Source of the DNA: Capsulimonas corticalis
GTDB lineage: Bacteria > Armatimonadota > Armatimonadia > Armatimonadales > Capsulimonadaceae
Reading direction: 5' to 3'
DNA length: 64,000 bases
Assembly (NCBI RefSeq): GCF_003574315.2
Contig: NZ_AP025739.1
Coordinates: 248,001 to 312,000, forward strand
Shown: positions 34,007 through 41,181 of the stretch, in pieces
Numbering within the stretch: the first letter of the stretch is position 1
Layout of the letters: each line of letters begins with the position of its first letter
Program-made: the position numbers and the translations under genes
Notes under the pieces: generated by a model
Databases searched by the model: none
What the model was told of the DNA's origin: nothing
The model's input: only the letters and a program-made list of their open reading frames with translations

Positions 34007-34807
34007 TTACTGACAATCGACTGGTGACTGATCTCCGCACGATCCATCTGGCGGAGGATACACCAGTGCGCCTGATGCTCCGTCGCATACAGCGCCGTAG
34101 TGACAGCGCACATCCCAGTTTTCATCTTTGAGTCGACCGCGCAGATAGAATTTGGAATGTCCATCGCAGAATCCGAAGTTGGCGCCGTTGGTATGGCGCC
34201 AGGATACTTGATGGTCGTTGTCGGAATACCCAAGCCAGGCGTCTTCCCAGCCGCCATCGGGCGTATGGTCTTTGTTATTCGCAGGATGCGGGTAGGCGAA
34301 TTCATCCGCCGCCCGTCGCCCAGGAACAAGTCGAAAATCATCCACGTCACGCCCGATAAGGCCATCTCCCAACAACACAATGTCGCTCGTGTCATTTACT
34401 TGGGACAGCGCGACCACAGAATTGTAATATCCTCCTCGGGCGCTCCGAGAATCAATGTCCAGCAAGCCAATCACCTCACTATTTGTGCTGTAGGATTGAG
34501 CCGGAGTGCTGGCGTCAGGACAGCTAAAAACGCCGGAAGGGACACTGTAACCTTTAATATATGGATCAACGAGATCGCCCCATTGAAAGCTGCCTTGCGC
34601 CGTAGAAAGCGACCACGGGTACGTCTCATCGTTATCCTCGACATACTGCATGATCGCCATGGATAATTGGCGGGTGTTCGAAAGGCACGATATCTGGCGG
34701 GCTTTTTCTCGGGCTTTCGCGAAGACGGGAAATAAAATTGCGGCAATAATCGCAATCACAGCGATCACAACGAGCAATTCTATTAAGGTAAAGGCTCTAT
34801 ATCGCAT
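34007..34807 (-). CDS. Prepilin-like H-X9-DG protein, 266 aa
   Basis: The N-terminus [20 protein letters not shown] is a textbook type IV prepilin methylation motif, with cleavage expected before Phe6 and the key Glu in place, followed by [19 protein letters not shown], the standard DUF1559 continuation. The H-X9-DG signature is HTNGANFGFCDGHSKF. The C-terminal 40 residues contain paired Cys and end SPVDCQ, as in the paralogue at 26875. The reading frame is open upstream, but the prepilin motif and GGGAG fix the start here. It is the first gene after the operon promoter at 35149-35178 and its long leader. Confidence 0.9.
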   Translation of the reverse strand: MRYRAFTLIELLVVIAVIAIIAAILFPVFAKAREKARQISCLSNTRQLSMAIMQYVEDNDETYPWSLSTAQGSFQWGDLVDPYIKGYSVPSGVFSCPDASTPAQSYSTNSEVIGLLDIDSRSARGGYYNSVVALSQVNDTSDIVLLGDGLIGRDVDDFRLVPGRRAADEFAYPHPANNKDHTPDGGWEDAWLGYSDNDHQVSWRHTNGANFGFCDGHSKFYLRGRLKDENWDVRCHYGAVCDGASGALVYPPPDGSCGDQSPVDCQ

Positions 34808-35142
34808 GAATTGCTCATACTCCCAGGCAGAAAATAGATCATCACGAAAGATTGCTATCGTTGCAGAGATAACGATATTAATTTCTTTATCGACAAACGC
34901 CAACAGGCCGAAACAGCGACAAAAGAACTTAGTTTCTCGAATTAAGAAACTAAGTTTTCCAATGGAGACAAAATTCGAGCCAGTGAGACACAGCTCCGCC
35001 TCGAAAACGTTCAGGAAAGAAAGATACAGCTTACGCAAAGAAACTCATTGGCTTGAATAAGCCAATGAAAATTGTTTTCATCCCTGCAAACTCTTAACAA
35101 GAGACAATGCAAATTGCAGGTGTTGAACAAGCCGTCTGTGGC
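34808..35142 (-). promoter_or_regulatory. Long structured leader of the surface cluster
   Basis: The predicted 5' leader of about 335 nt contains no gene I can support. In transcript order it holds CCTGCAA/TTGCAGG arms (35113-35119 region), a perfect 10-bp hairpin TCATTGGCTT/AAGCCAATGA (35045-35068) and a perfect 12-bp hairpin AACTTAGTTTCT/AGAAACTAAGTT (34926-34956). It is AT-rich. It matches no riboswitch that I know, including cyclic-di-GMP types. A cis-acting RNA or attenuator is possible. Confidence 0.5.
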
Positions 35143-35148
35143 GAGGTA

Positions 35149-35178
35149 ATACTATCACAGATCAGTTTTATTTGTCAA
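35149..35178 (-). promoter_or_regulatory. Promoter of the minus-strand surface cluster
   Basis: On the minus strand TTGACA (35178-35173) and TAGTAT (35154-35149) are separated by 18 bp, near consensus. It reads toward the prepilin-like gene at 34807 and the ten genes after it. Confidence 0.75.
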
Positions 35179-35235
35179 GCGTGTTTTTTTCGGAGATGTG
35201 GAGAAGGAAAATGAAGTGGAGAAATTGAGGGGCTC

Positions 35236-35267
35236 TTCCACACTGTTTGCCGACAAGCAGTGTGGAA
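35236..35267 (-). terminator. Hairpin after the LacI remnant
   Basis: TTCCACACTG (35236-35245) and CAGTGTGGAA (35258-35267) form a perfect 10-bp stem with a 12-nt loop, 22 nt beyond the stop of the fusion ORF. It probably served as the terminator of the original LacI gene. Confidence 0.6.
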
Positions 35268-35289
35268 AAGCCGGGGAGTCTGTTCGGTT

Positions 35290-35871
35290 TTACTCGGAGC
35301 GCGGCGATGCGGTGCTGGCGCGGATGATGAGTTCGACGGGGAGCGTGACGCGGCATTCGGAGGCCGGCGCTCCTTCCAGAAGGCGGCTGACGAACTGCCC
35401 CGCCAGTTGTCCGACTTCCTCCGCCGGCTGACGTACGGTTGTCAGGCCCGGGAAATTTGCTGCGGCCGGACAGTCGTCGAACCCCACCACCGACATGTCT
35501 TCAGGAACGCGCTTTCCTAAGTTGCCCAGCCCTTCGATTGCCTGGAACGCCGAGGCGGCGTCGCCGGCGACAATCGCGGTCGGCGGCTCCGGCAGCGCGA
35601 TCAGCATACGGCAGACTTCGATCTCATCCACGTAGCACCAGCGCCAGTCTTCGCCGGGCTGGAACGATTGCATGATGGGATGCTGGGTCGCATGGAAATG
35701 CTTCGTCGCATGCTTGTTTTTGGACGAATCGCAGCAGCCGACGTGGCCGCACTCCAGGCAAAGTCTCAGGTGGACCCACGAATCGCCGGACTCCAGGCAC
35801 TCCTCGCAGCCCTGCGGCGTTTTAGGCTCTACGTCTTTGATCTGGTCCAGGTGTGTACATTTTTGCGGCAT
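35290..35871 (-). CDS. Chimeric ORF: zinc finger fused to LacI C-terminal fragment
   Basis: Residues 1-86 are identical to the UBP zinc-finger protein at 24129-24389. Its TGA stop is replaced here by TGC, and the frame continues for 107 residues of a LacI sugar-binding domain (CRMLIALPEPPTAIVAGD, MSVVGFDDCPAAANFPGLTT, LPVELIIRAS). That part aligns with the last third of the intact LacI at 44420-45478 but is a diverged paralogue, not an exact copy. The LacI DNA-binding half is missing. The zinc-finger ribosome site is retained, so a fusion protein could be made. Most likely a duplication landed in a LacI gene and left a pseudogene tail; a working fusion cannot be excluded. Confidence 0.85.
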   Translation of the reverse strand: MPQKCTHLDQIKDVEPKTPQGCEECLESGDSWVHLRLCLECGHVGCCDSSKNKHATKHFHATQHPIMQSFQPGEDWRWCYVDEIEVCRMLIALPEPPTAIVAGDAASAFQAIEGLGNLGKRVPEDMSVVGFDDCPAAANFPGLTTVRQPAEEVGQLAGQFVSRLLEGAPASECRVTLPVELIIRASTASPRSE

Positions 35872-35914
35872 GAAGTTACTCCGGTTTTGAAGACTGGAGA
35901 AAGTATATCCAGAC
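35612..35914. repeat. 303-bp duplicated block, copy B
   Basis: This block matches 24130-24432 with four mismatches and no gaps. The boundary toward LacI falls in CAGACTTC (35612-35619), an octamer present in both parent sequences (the zinc-finger gene end and the intact LacI near 44738). Confidence 0.95.
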
Positions 35915-35961
35915 TCAAACAGGCCGGCCCCCCTTTCCGCAATCCGTGGAAGCGGCGTTCG

Positions 35962-36738
35962 CTACTGGACGCGCTTGCCGTCCTTCAGAAACGGTTCGGC
36001 GATGTACAACGGCTTGCCGGCGGAATCGAGAAGCGGCGCCGAGGAGTATTGCGGCAGATAGATCCGGCGGCGGCGCGTCGTCGTGTTCGGTCCGCTGCGA
36101 TGGAGCACGTGGCTGCTGAACAGGGCGATGCTGCCGGCGGGCGCAATGACGGCGTCGCCGGGATCGTCGCCCCGATAACCGACCAGATCGAAGTCGTCCT
36201 CCAGCTTCGTATGCGGAACCAAGTCACGCGTTCCGGCGCGGTCATAGGGCAGCATATACACCGTGCCGTTTTCCTCCGTCACGTCGTCGAGCGTACACCA
36301 GCAGGTCAGATACGGATCGTGCGCAAAAGGGACATACGCCGAATCCTGGTGCCAGGCGAACGTACCGCCCTTTTCGGCGGCCTTGACGACGAACTGCTCG
36401 TAGGACAGATACACATCGTCGCCCAGCAGCGACTGGGTGATCCGCGCCATCAGATCGCTGAAGACGAACTCCTTGACCCGCGCGCGAGCGGCGTCCTTCA
36501 CGGGGTTGGCGCCCTGGGGCTCGTCCCACACCGAAAAGAAGTATTTGGTGGTGCGCGGCTTGCCCGCCTCGTCGGCCCGCTCGTCGATCTGATCGATCAG
36601 ATCGACGCAGGCGGTTCGCATCATCTCCAGATGCGCCTGGGGAATGACGCCCTCCAGCACGAAAAACCCCTTTTCCTCAAACTGACGCAGGTGCTCGGCG
36701 GTCACCAGCGGAGTCGGCGATTCACTCACGATAGGCAT
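35962..36738 (-). CDS. Phytanoyl-CoA dioxygenase family (PhyH) protein, 258 aa
   Basis: This is an Fe(II)/2-oxoglutarate-dependent oxygenase. The iron-binding His-x-Asp is in FAWHQDSAYVP, the distal His in SSHVLHRSGPN, and the following Thr/Arg-rich stretch ending RRRRIYLPQY supplies the 2-oxoglutarate Arg. The ATG at 36738 has AGAGGAGAAATT before it. Bacterial PhyH proteins hydroxylate diverse small molecules, so the substrate is open. It is divergent from an AraC regulator whose N-terminal cupin may sense the same compound. In related bacteria this pair is often found in sugar- or xenobiotic-use loci. Confidence 0.88.
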   Translation of the reverse strand: MPIVSESPTPLVTAEHLRQFEEKGFFVLEGVIPQAHLEMMRTACVDLIDQIDERADEAGKPRTTKYFFSVWDEPQGANPVKDAARARVKEFVFSDLMARITQSLLGDDVYLSYEQFVVKAAEKGGTFAWHQDSAYVPFAHDPYLTCWCTLDDVTEENGTVYMLPYDRAGTRDLVPHTKLEDDFDLVGYRGDDPGDAVIAPAGSIALFSSHVLHRSGPNTTTRRRRIYLPQYSSAPLLDSAGKPLYIAEPFLKDGKRVQ

Positions 36739-36901
36739 GACAATTTCTCCTCTGTACTGCAATAGTATCTTTAGAACTCTCAGTATTTTCTTCCGAACTT
36801 CACAATGCAATTGCCGTCGCCCTTGCTTTGTGTTATCATTATAGACGAACCATCTCCCTGTATGCTTCTCAAAATCTGAGAAAGAGTTATCACTTTACGT
36901 T

Positions 36902-37756
36902 ATGCCCAAAGAAGATCTTCACCTGCCGGTCTCCTGGGACGGCAGTATCTTTTTCCATACGCCGGACGCCCCCGCATCCACCCCGCACCGGCACGAGGAG
37001 CTGGAGTTCAATCTCGTGACGGCGGGCCGCGCCGCCTATCTGCTGGGCGAGCGGCGCTATGAGCTGACGCGCAATTCGCTGGTCTGGCTGTTCCCAGAGC
37101 AGGACCACGTGCTGCTCGACCGGTCGCCGGACCACGCCATGTGGATCGGACTGTTCAAGCCCGATCTGCTGAGCCGCCTGGATGCCGGTTCGCGACTGGA
37201 TGCGGACAAGGCGGTCCTGCTCGAACCCGCTCCCGCCGGAAACTTCTGCCGCCGGATCTCCGAAGCCGACGGCGCTCGTCTCAGCGCGCTCCTTGACGAG
37301 CTTCAGGCCGTGCGCCAGGACACGCCCTGGTTCAACGCCGGTCTGGGATATTTGCTGTTCATGTCGTGGGGCGCGTATCTCGCCGCCGAGGAATCGGCGG
37401 CGGGGCCGGACGTTCACCCGGCGGTCGAGCAGACGGCGCGTCTGCTGCGCGACGATCCCGAACCGCTCACCGTCGATCAGCTCGCGGCCCGGGTCGGCCT
37501 GAGCGCCTCATATCTCGGCCGCCTGTTCCATCAGCAGACCGGGATCACGCTGGTGGAGTTTCGCAACCGGCAGCGCATGGACCGCTTTCTGCGACTCTAC
37601 GACGGCGAACAGAAAATCTCCGCGCTGGAGGCGGCGCTGGAGACGGGATTCGGCAGCTACCCACAGTTCCACCGGGTCTTTACGGAGCAGATGGGGTGCA
37701 GCCCCGCCGAGTACAAAAGAAAGCGCCAGCAGGGAAGACGCCCGCAGGACGAATAA
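36902..37756 (+). CDS. AraC-family transcriptional regulator, 284 aa
   Basis: An N-terminal cupin-like sensor (HRHEELEFNLVTAGRAAYLLGERRYEL, with the key His-x-His-x3-Glu in TPHRHEELEF) is followed at residues 178-275 by the double helix-turn-helix domain (LTVDQLAARVGLSASYLGRLFHQQTGITL; second helix GFGSYPQFHRVFTEQMGCSPAEYK). Length and order are standard. It is divergent from the PhyH gene, so it may activate that gene, and lies 205 nt upstream of the RND efflux operon in the same direction. Which of the two it controls is not decided by sequence. Confidence 0.9.
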   Translation: MPKEDLHLPVSWDGSIFFHTPDAPASTPHRHEELEFNLVTAGRAAYLLGERRYELTRNSLVWLFPEQDHVLLDRSPDHAMWIGLFKPDLLSRLDAGSRLDADKAVLLEPAPAGNFCRRISEADGARLSALLDELQAVRQDTPWFNAGLGYLLFMSWGAYLAAEESAAGPDVHPAVEQTARLLRDDPEPLTVDQLAARVGLSASYLGRLFHQQTGITLVEFRNRQRMDRFLRLYDGEQKISALEAALETGFGSYPQFHRVFTEQMGCSPAEYKRKRQQGRRPQDE

Positions 37757-37816
37757 TTATCAGTCTGACTATTCTCCCAATCAGCGCACTTATTTAATAT
37801 TCATTAAATATTTATT

Positions 37817-37921
37817 GATACGGAGCCGTATCGTATTTACAAAGTTAATGCATATGAAGTAAACTCATCGGCGAACATCCTCCGCGCAGGAACTCAAATC
37901 CGTGTCAACTTGTTGACACGG
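37817..37921. promoter_or_regulatory. Two palindromes upstream of the RND operon
   Basis: GATACGG-AG-CCGTATC lies at 37817-37832. A perfect 22-bp palindrome CCGTGTCAAC-TT-GTTGACACGG (written as two arms) lies at 37900-37921. The right arm of the second contains TTGACA (37913-37918), a likely -35 element, and GTGACAGAT is repeated directly after it. A regulator binding there would cover the promoter of the pump operon. Confidence 0.65.
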
Positions 37922-37961
37922 TGACAGATAGTGACAGATTTAGGAAAGTTCGGGATATTTT

Positions 37962-40900
37962 ATGTGGATCGTTAAGCTGGCTTTGCGCCGCCCCTACACC
38001 TTTATCGTGATGGCGCTGCTGATCTTAATTCTGGGCGTTGTCACGATTCAAAAGACGCCGACCGACGTCTTTCCCAACATCGATATCCCCGTCGTCACCA
38101 TGATCTGGACCTACGGCGGTATCTCTCCCTCGGACATGGAGAAGCGCATCACGACCCTGACGGAGCGCGCCGCCACCACGACCGTGGGCGATATCGAGCA
38201 TATTGAATCTCAGTCGATGCCGGGCATCACCGTCATCCGGTTTTACTTCCAGCCCGGCGCGAAGGTGGAGGCGGGAGTCGCGCAGCTCACCTCGATCTCT
38301 CAGACGCTGATTCGCGCGATGCCGACGGGGACCACTCCGCCGCTGATTATCCGCTACAGCGCGTCGAGCGTCCCGATTCTTCAGCTGGGTCTGAGCAGCA
38401 AGACTCTTTCCGAGACTCAGCTTTACGACTTCGGCACCAACGTGATCCGCACCCAGCTCGCCACCGTGCAGGGCGCGTCCGTTCCCCTGCCCTACGGCGG
38501 CAAGTCGCGCCAGATCATGGTCGATCTCGACCTCCAGGCGCTCCAGGCCAAGGGACTGAACCCACTCGATGTCAGCACGGCGATCAACGCCCAGAACCTG
38601 ATCCTGCCGACGGGCACGATCAAGATGGGCCCGCGCGAGTACAACGTCTTTATGAACAGCAGCCCGGGCGTCGCCTCCGATATCGGCAACCTGCCGATCA
38701 AGCAGGTCAACGGCGCGACGGTCTACGTTCGGGACGTGGCGAATGTCCATGACGGTTTCGCGGTCCAGTCGAATGTCGTGAGCATGAACGGACGCCGTTC
38801 GGCGCTGATCACCGTTCTCAAAAGCGGCGACGCCTCCACGCTCGACGTCGTTCAGCGCGTGAAAACCGCCCTGCCCAAGATTCAGCAGACCCTGCCGCCG
38901 GAGCTCAAGATCGAGCCGCTGTTCGACCAATCTCTCTTCGTGCGCAGCGCGGTGAACGGCGTCGTCCGCGAAGCCGTAATCGCCGCCTGTTTGACCGCCG
39001 CGATGATCCTGCTGTTTCTGGGAAGCTGGCGCAGCACATTGATCGTCGCCGTCTCGATCCCCCTGTCGATCCTGACCTCCATCATCGCGCTGGGTTATCT
39101 GGGACAGACGATGAATGTCATGACGCTTGGCGGCCTGGCGCTCGCCGTCGGCATCCTCGTAGACGACGCCACCGTCACCATCGAGAATATCCACCGGAAT
39201 ATGCATGAAGGGAAGAACCTGCGGACGGCGATTTACGACGGCGCCGCGCAGATCGCCACGCCGACACTCGTGGCGACCCTCTCGATCTGTATCGTCTTCG
39301 TCTCGGTCGTCTTCCTGACCGGACCGGCGAAGTTCCTATTCACGCCGATGGCGCTCGCCGTCGTGTTCGCGATGCTGGCCTCGTACGTCCTTTCGCGCAC
39401 CCTCGTGCCGATCATGACGCTGCTGATGCTGCGCAAGGAAGCCCATCTCTACCAGTCGGCAAGCGAGCCGTCGAGCGGCGATGTGTTCTGGAAGGTCAGT
39501 CACGCCTTCAACGAACGATTCGAGCGGCTGCGCGACAACTACTGCGCCGCGCTGACCGGGATGCTTTACAGCCGCCGGCGTACGACCCTGTACTTCATCA
39601 GCTTCTTCGTCGCATCGATAGGCCTGGTATTCTTCATCGGCCGAGACTTCTTCCCGAGCGTGGACGCCGGCCAGATCCGCCTGCATGTCCGCGTTCCCGC
39701 CGGTACGCGCCTGGAGGAAACAGCCCACGTCTTTAACCGCGTCGAAGGCGTCATCAAGCAGACGATCCCCGCGAAGGATCTGAGCATGACGCTTCAGAAT
39801 GTCGGCCTCTCCGCCAACGGCGTCAACCTGGCCTTCAGCGACAGCTCCACGATCGGCCCATCCGATGGCGAGATCCTGGTGTCGCTGAAGGAAGGACATG
39901 GATCGACCGCCGACTATGTGGATGAGCTGCGCGCGAAGCTGAACAAGCAGTTCCCCAACTGTACGTTCTTCTTCCAGCCGGCCGACATCGTCAGCCAGAT
40001 CCTGAACTTCGGACTGCCCGCCCCGATTGATGTCCAGGTGGTCGGCCGCAGCCCCGCCAACTTCGCCATCGCGAACAAGATGGCGGAGGAGATCCGCAAG
40101 ATCCCAGGCGCGGCGGACGTGCATGTGCATCAGGTTCTGGACGTTCCCTCGATCAATGTCAACGTCAACCGCGACCGCGCGATCGGGCTGGGGCTGACCC
40201 AGCGGGACGTCGCGAACAGCATGCTGATCTCGCTCAGCTCCAGCGGCCAGTCCGCGCCCAACTACTGGCTCGATCCCAAGAACGGCGTGAACTACTCGGT
40301 CGCCGTGCAGACCCCGCAGCGCGATCTGAGCAATCTCAGCGCGCTGGGCGACACGCCGGTCAACGCGAGCGGCGGACAGAGCGAAATCCTCGATAACGTC
40401 GCCACCATGTCGCGCGGACTTTCGCCGCAGGTCATCAACCACTATAACGTTCAGCCGGTATACGATGTCTATGTGAACGTGTCGGGCCGCGATCTGGGCG
40501 GAGTGAGCGACGAAGTCGCGAAGATCGTCGCGAAGTATCAGAAGGGCCTGCCCAAGGGCACGACTACGATCATTCGGGGCCAGGCGCAGAGCATGAACGA
40601 CTCGTTCGTCGGGCTTGGCGTGGGCATCCTGTTCGCGATCCTGCTGGTGTACCTGCTGATGGTGGTGAACTTCCAAACCTGGATCGACCCGTTCATTATC
40701 ATCATGGCGCTGCCCGGCGCGATCAGCGGCATCCTTTGGATGCTGTTCCTGACGTCCACCAGCTTCAGCGTCCCCTCGCTGATGGGAACGATCATGTGCA
40801 TCGGCGTGGCGACGGCGAACTCCATCCTCGTCGTCACCTTCGCCAACGAACGGCGCCAGCATGGCGACAGCGCGATCGAGGCCGCCTTCCAGGCCGGCCG

Positions 40901-41174
40901 CACTCGCCTGCGCCCTGTGTTGATGACGGCCCTCGCCATGATCATCGGCATGCTGCCGATGGCGCTGGGCCTGGGCGAGGGCGGCGAACAGAACGCGCCG
41001 CTCGGCCGCGCGGTCATCGGCGGCCTGCTCGTCGCCACCGCCACCACCCTTTTCTTCGTCCCGGTCGTCTACTCGATCCTGCGGCGCAAGCAGCCGGTTC
41101 CGGACATGGAGGACGATTTCGACGAAGACACCCAGCCGCTTTCCCTTCCGGCGGATACGTCCCCGGCGCACTGA
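37962..41174 (+). CDS. RND efflux pump permease, HAE1-like, 1070 aa
   Basis: This inner-membrane proton-driven exporter resembles AcrB/MdtB-type pumps. It has the usual duplicated plan: one membrane helix (FIVMALLILILGVVTIQ), a periplasmic porter domain beginning TPTDVFPNIDIPVV, five to six helices with GGLALAVGILVDDATVTIENI (conserved Asp-Asp for proton relay), then the second half with FIGRDFFPSVDAGQI and a final helical bundle (GVATANSILVVTFANERR). The C-terminus is a short acidic tail. It is the first gene of a three-gene operon with adaptor and outer-membrane factor; the pump-first order differs from the more common adaptor-first order. The substrate is unknown. Confidence 0.95.
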   Translation: MWIVKLALRRPYTFIVMALLILILGVVTIQKTPTDVFPNIDIPVVTMIWTYGGISPSDMEKRITTLTERAATTTVGDIEHIESQSMPGITVIRFYFQPGAKVEAGVAQLTSISQTLIRAMPTGTTPPLIIRYSASSVPILQLGLSSKTLSETQLYDFGTNVIRTQLATVQGASVPLPYGGKSRQIMVDLDLQALQAKGLNPLDVSTAINAQNLILPTGTIKMGPREYNVFMNSSPGVASDIGNLPIKQVNGATVYVRDVANVHDGFAVQSNVVSMNGRRSALITVLKSGDASTLDVVQRVKTALPKIQQTLPPELKIEPLFDQSLFVRSAVNGVVREAVIAACLTAAMILLFLGSWRSTLIVAVSIPLSILTSIIALGYLGQTMNVMTLGGLALAVGILVDDATVTIENIHRNMHEGKNLRTAIYDGAAQIATPTLVATLSICIVFVSVVFLTGPAKFLFTPMALAVVFAMLASYVLSRTLVPIMTLLMLRKEAHLYQSASEPSSGDVFWKVSHAFNERFERLRDNYCAALTGMLYSRRRTTLYFISFFVASIGLVFFIGRDFFPSVDAGQIRLHVRVPAGTRLEETAHVFNRVEGVIKQTIPAKDLSMTLQNVGLSANGVNLAFSDSSTIGPSDGEILVSLKEGHGSTADYVDELRAKLNKQFPNCTFFFQPADIVSQILNFGLPAPIDVQVVGRSPANFAIANKMAEEIRKIPGAADVHVHQVLDVPSINVNVNRDRAIGLGLTQRDVANSMLISLSSSGQSAPNYWLDPKNGVNYSVAVQTPQRDLSNLSALGDTPVNASGGQSEILDNVATMSRGLSPQVINHYNVQPVYDVYVNVSGRDLGGVSDEVAKIVAKYQKGLPKGTTTIIRGQAQSMNDSFVGLGVGILFAILLVYLLMVVNFQTWIDPFIIIMALPGAISGILWMLFLTSTSFSVPSLMGTIMCIGVATANSILVVTFANERRQHGDSAIEAAFQAGRTRLRPVLMTALAMIIGMLPMALGLGEGGEQNAPLGRAVIGGLLVATATTLFFVPVVYSILRRKQPVPDMEDDFDEDTQPLSLPADTSPAH

Positions 41175-41181
41175 GAGAAAA

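Noticed and set aside
35290-35613. LacI fragment considered as an independent small gene
   Set aside because: It has no start codon or ribosome site of its own and lacks the DNA-binding domain; it is better treated as the tail of the chimeric ORF.
39336-41171. 611-codon open frame antisense to the RND pump gene
   Set aside because: Asp/His/Arg-rich shadow of the pump reading frame, with no recognisable domain.
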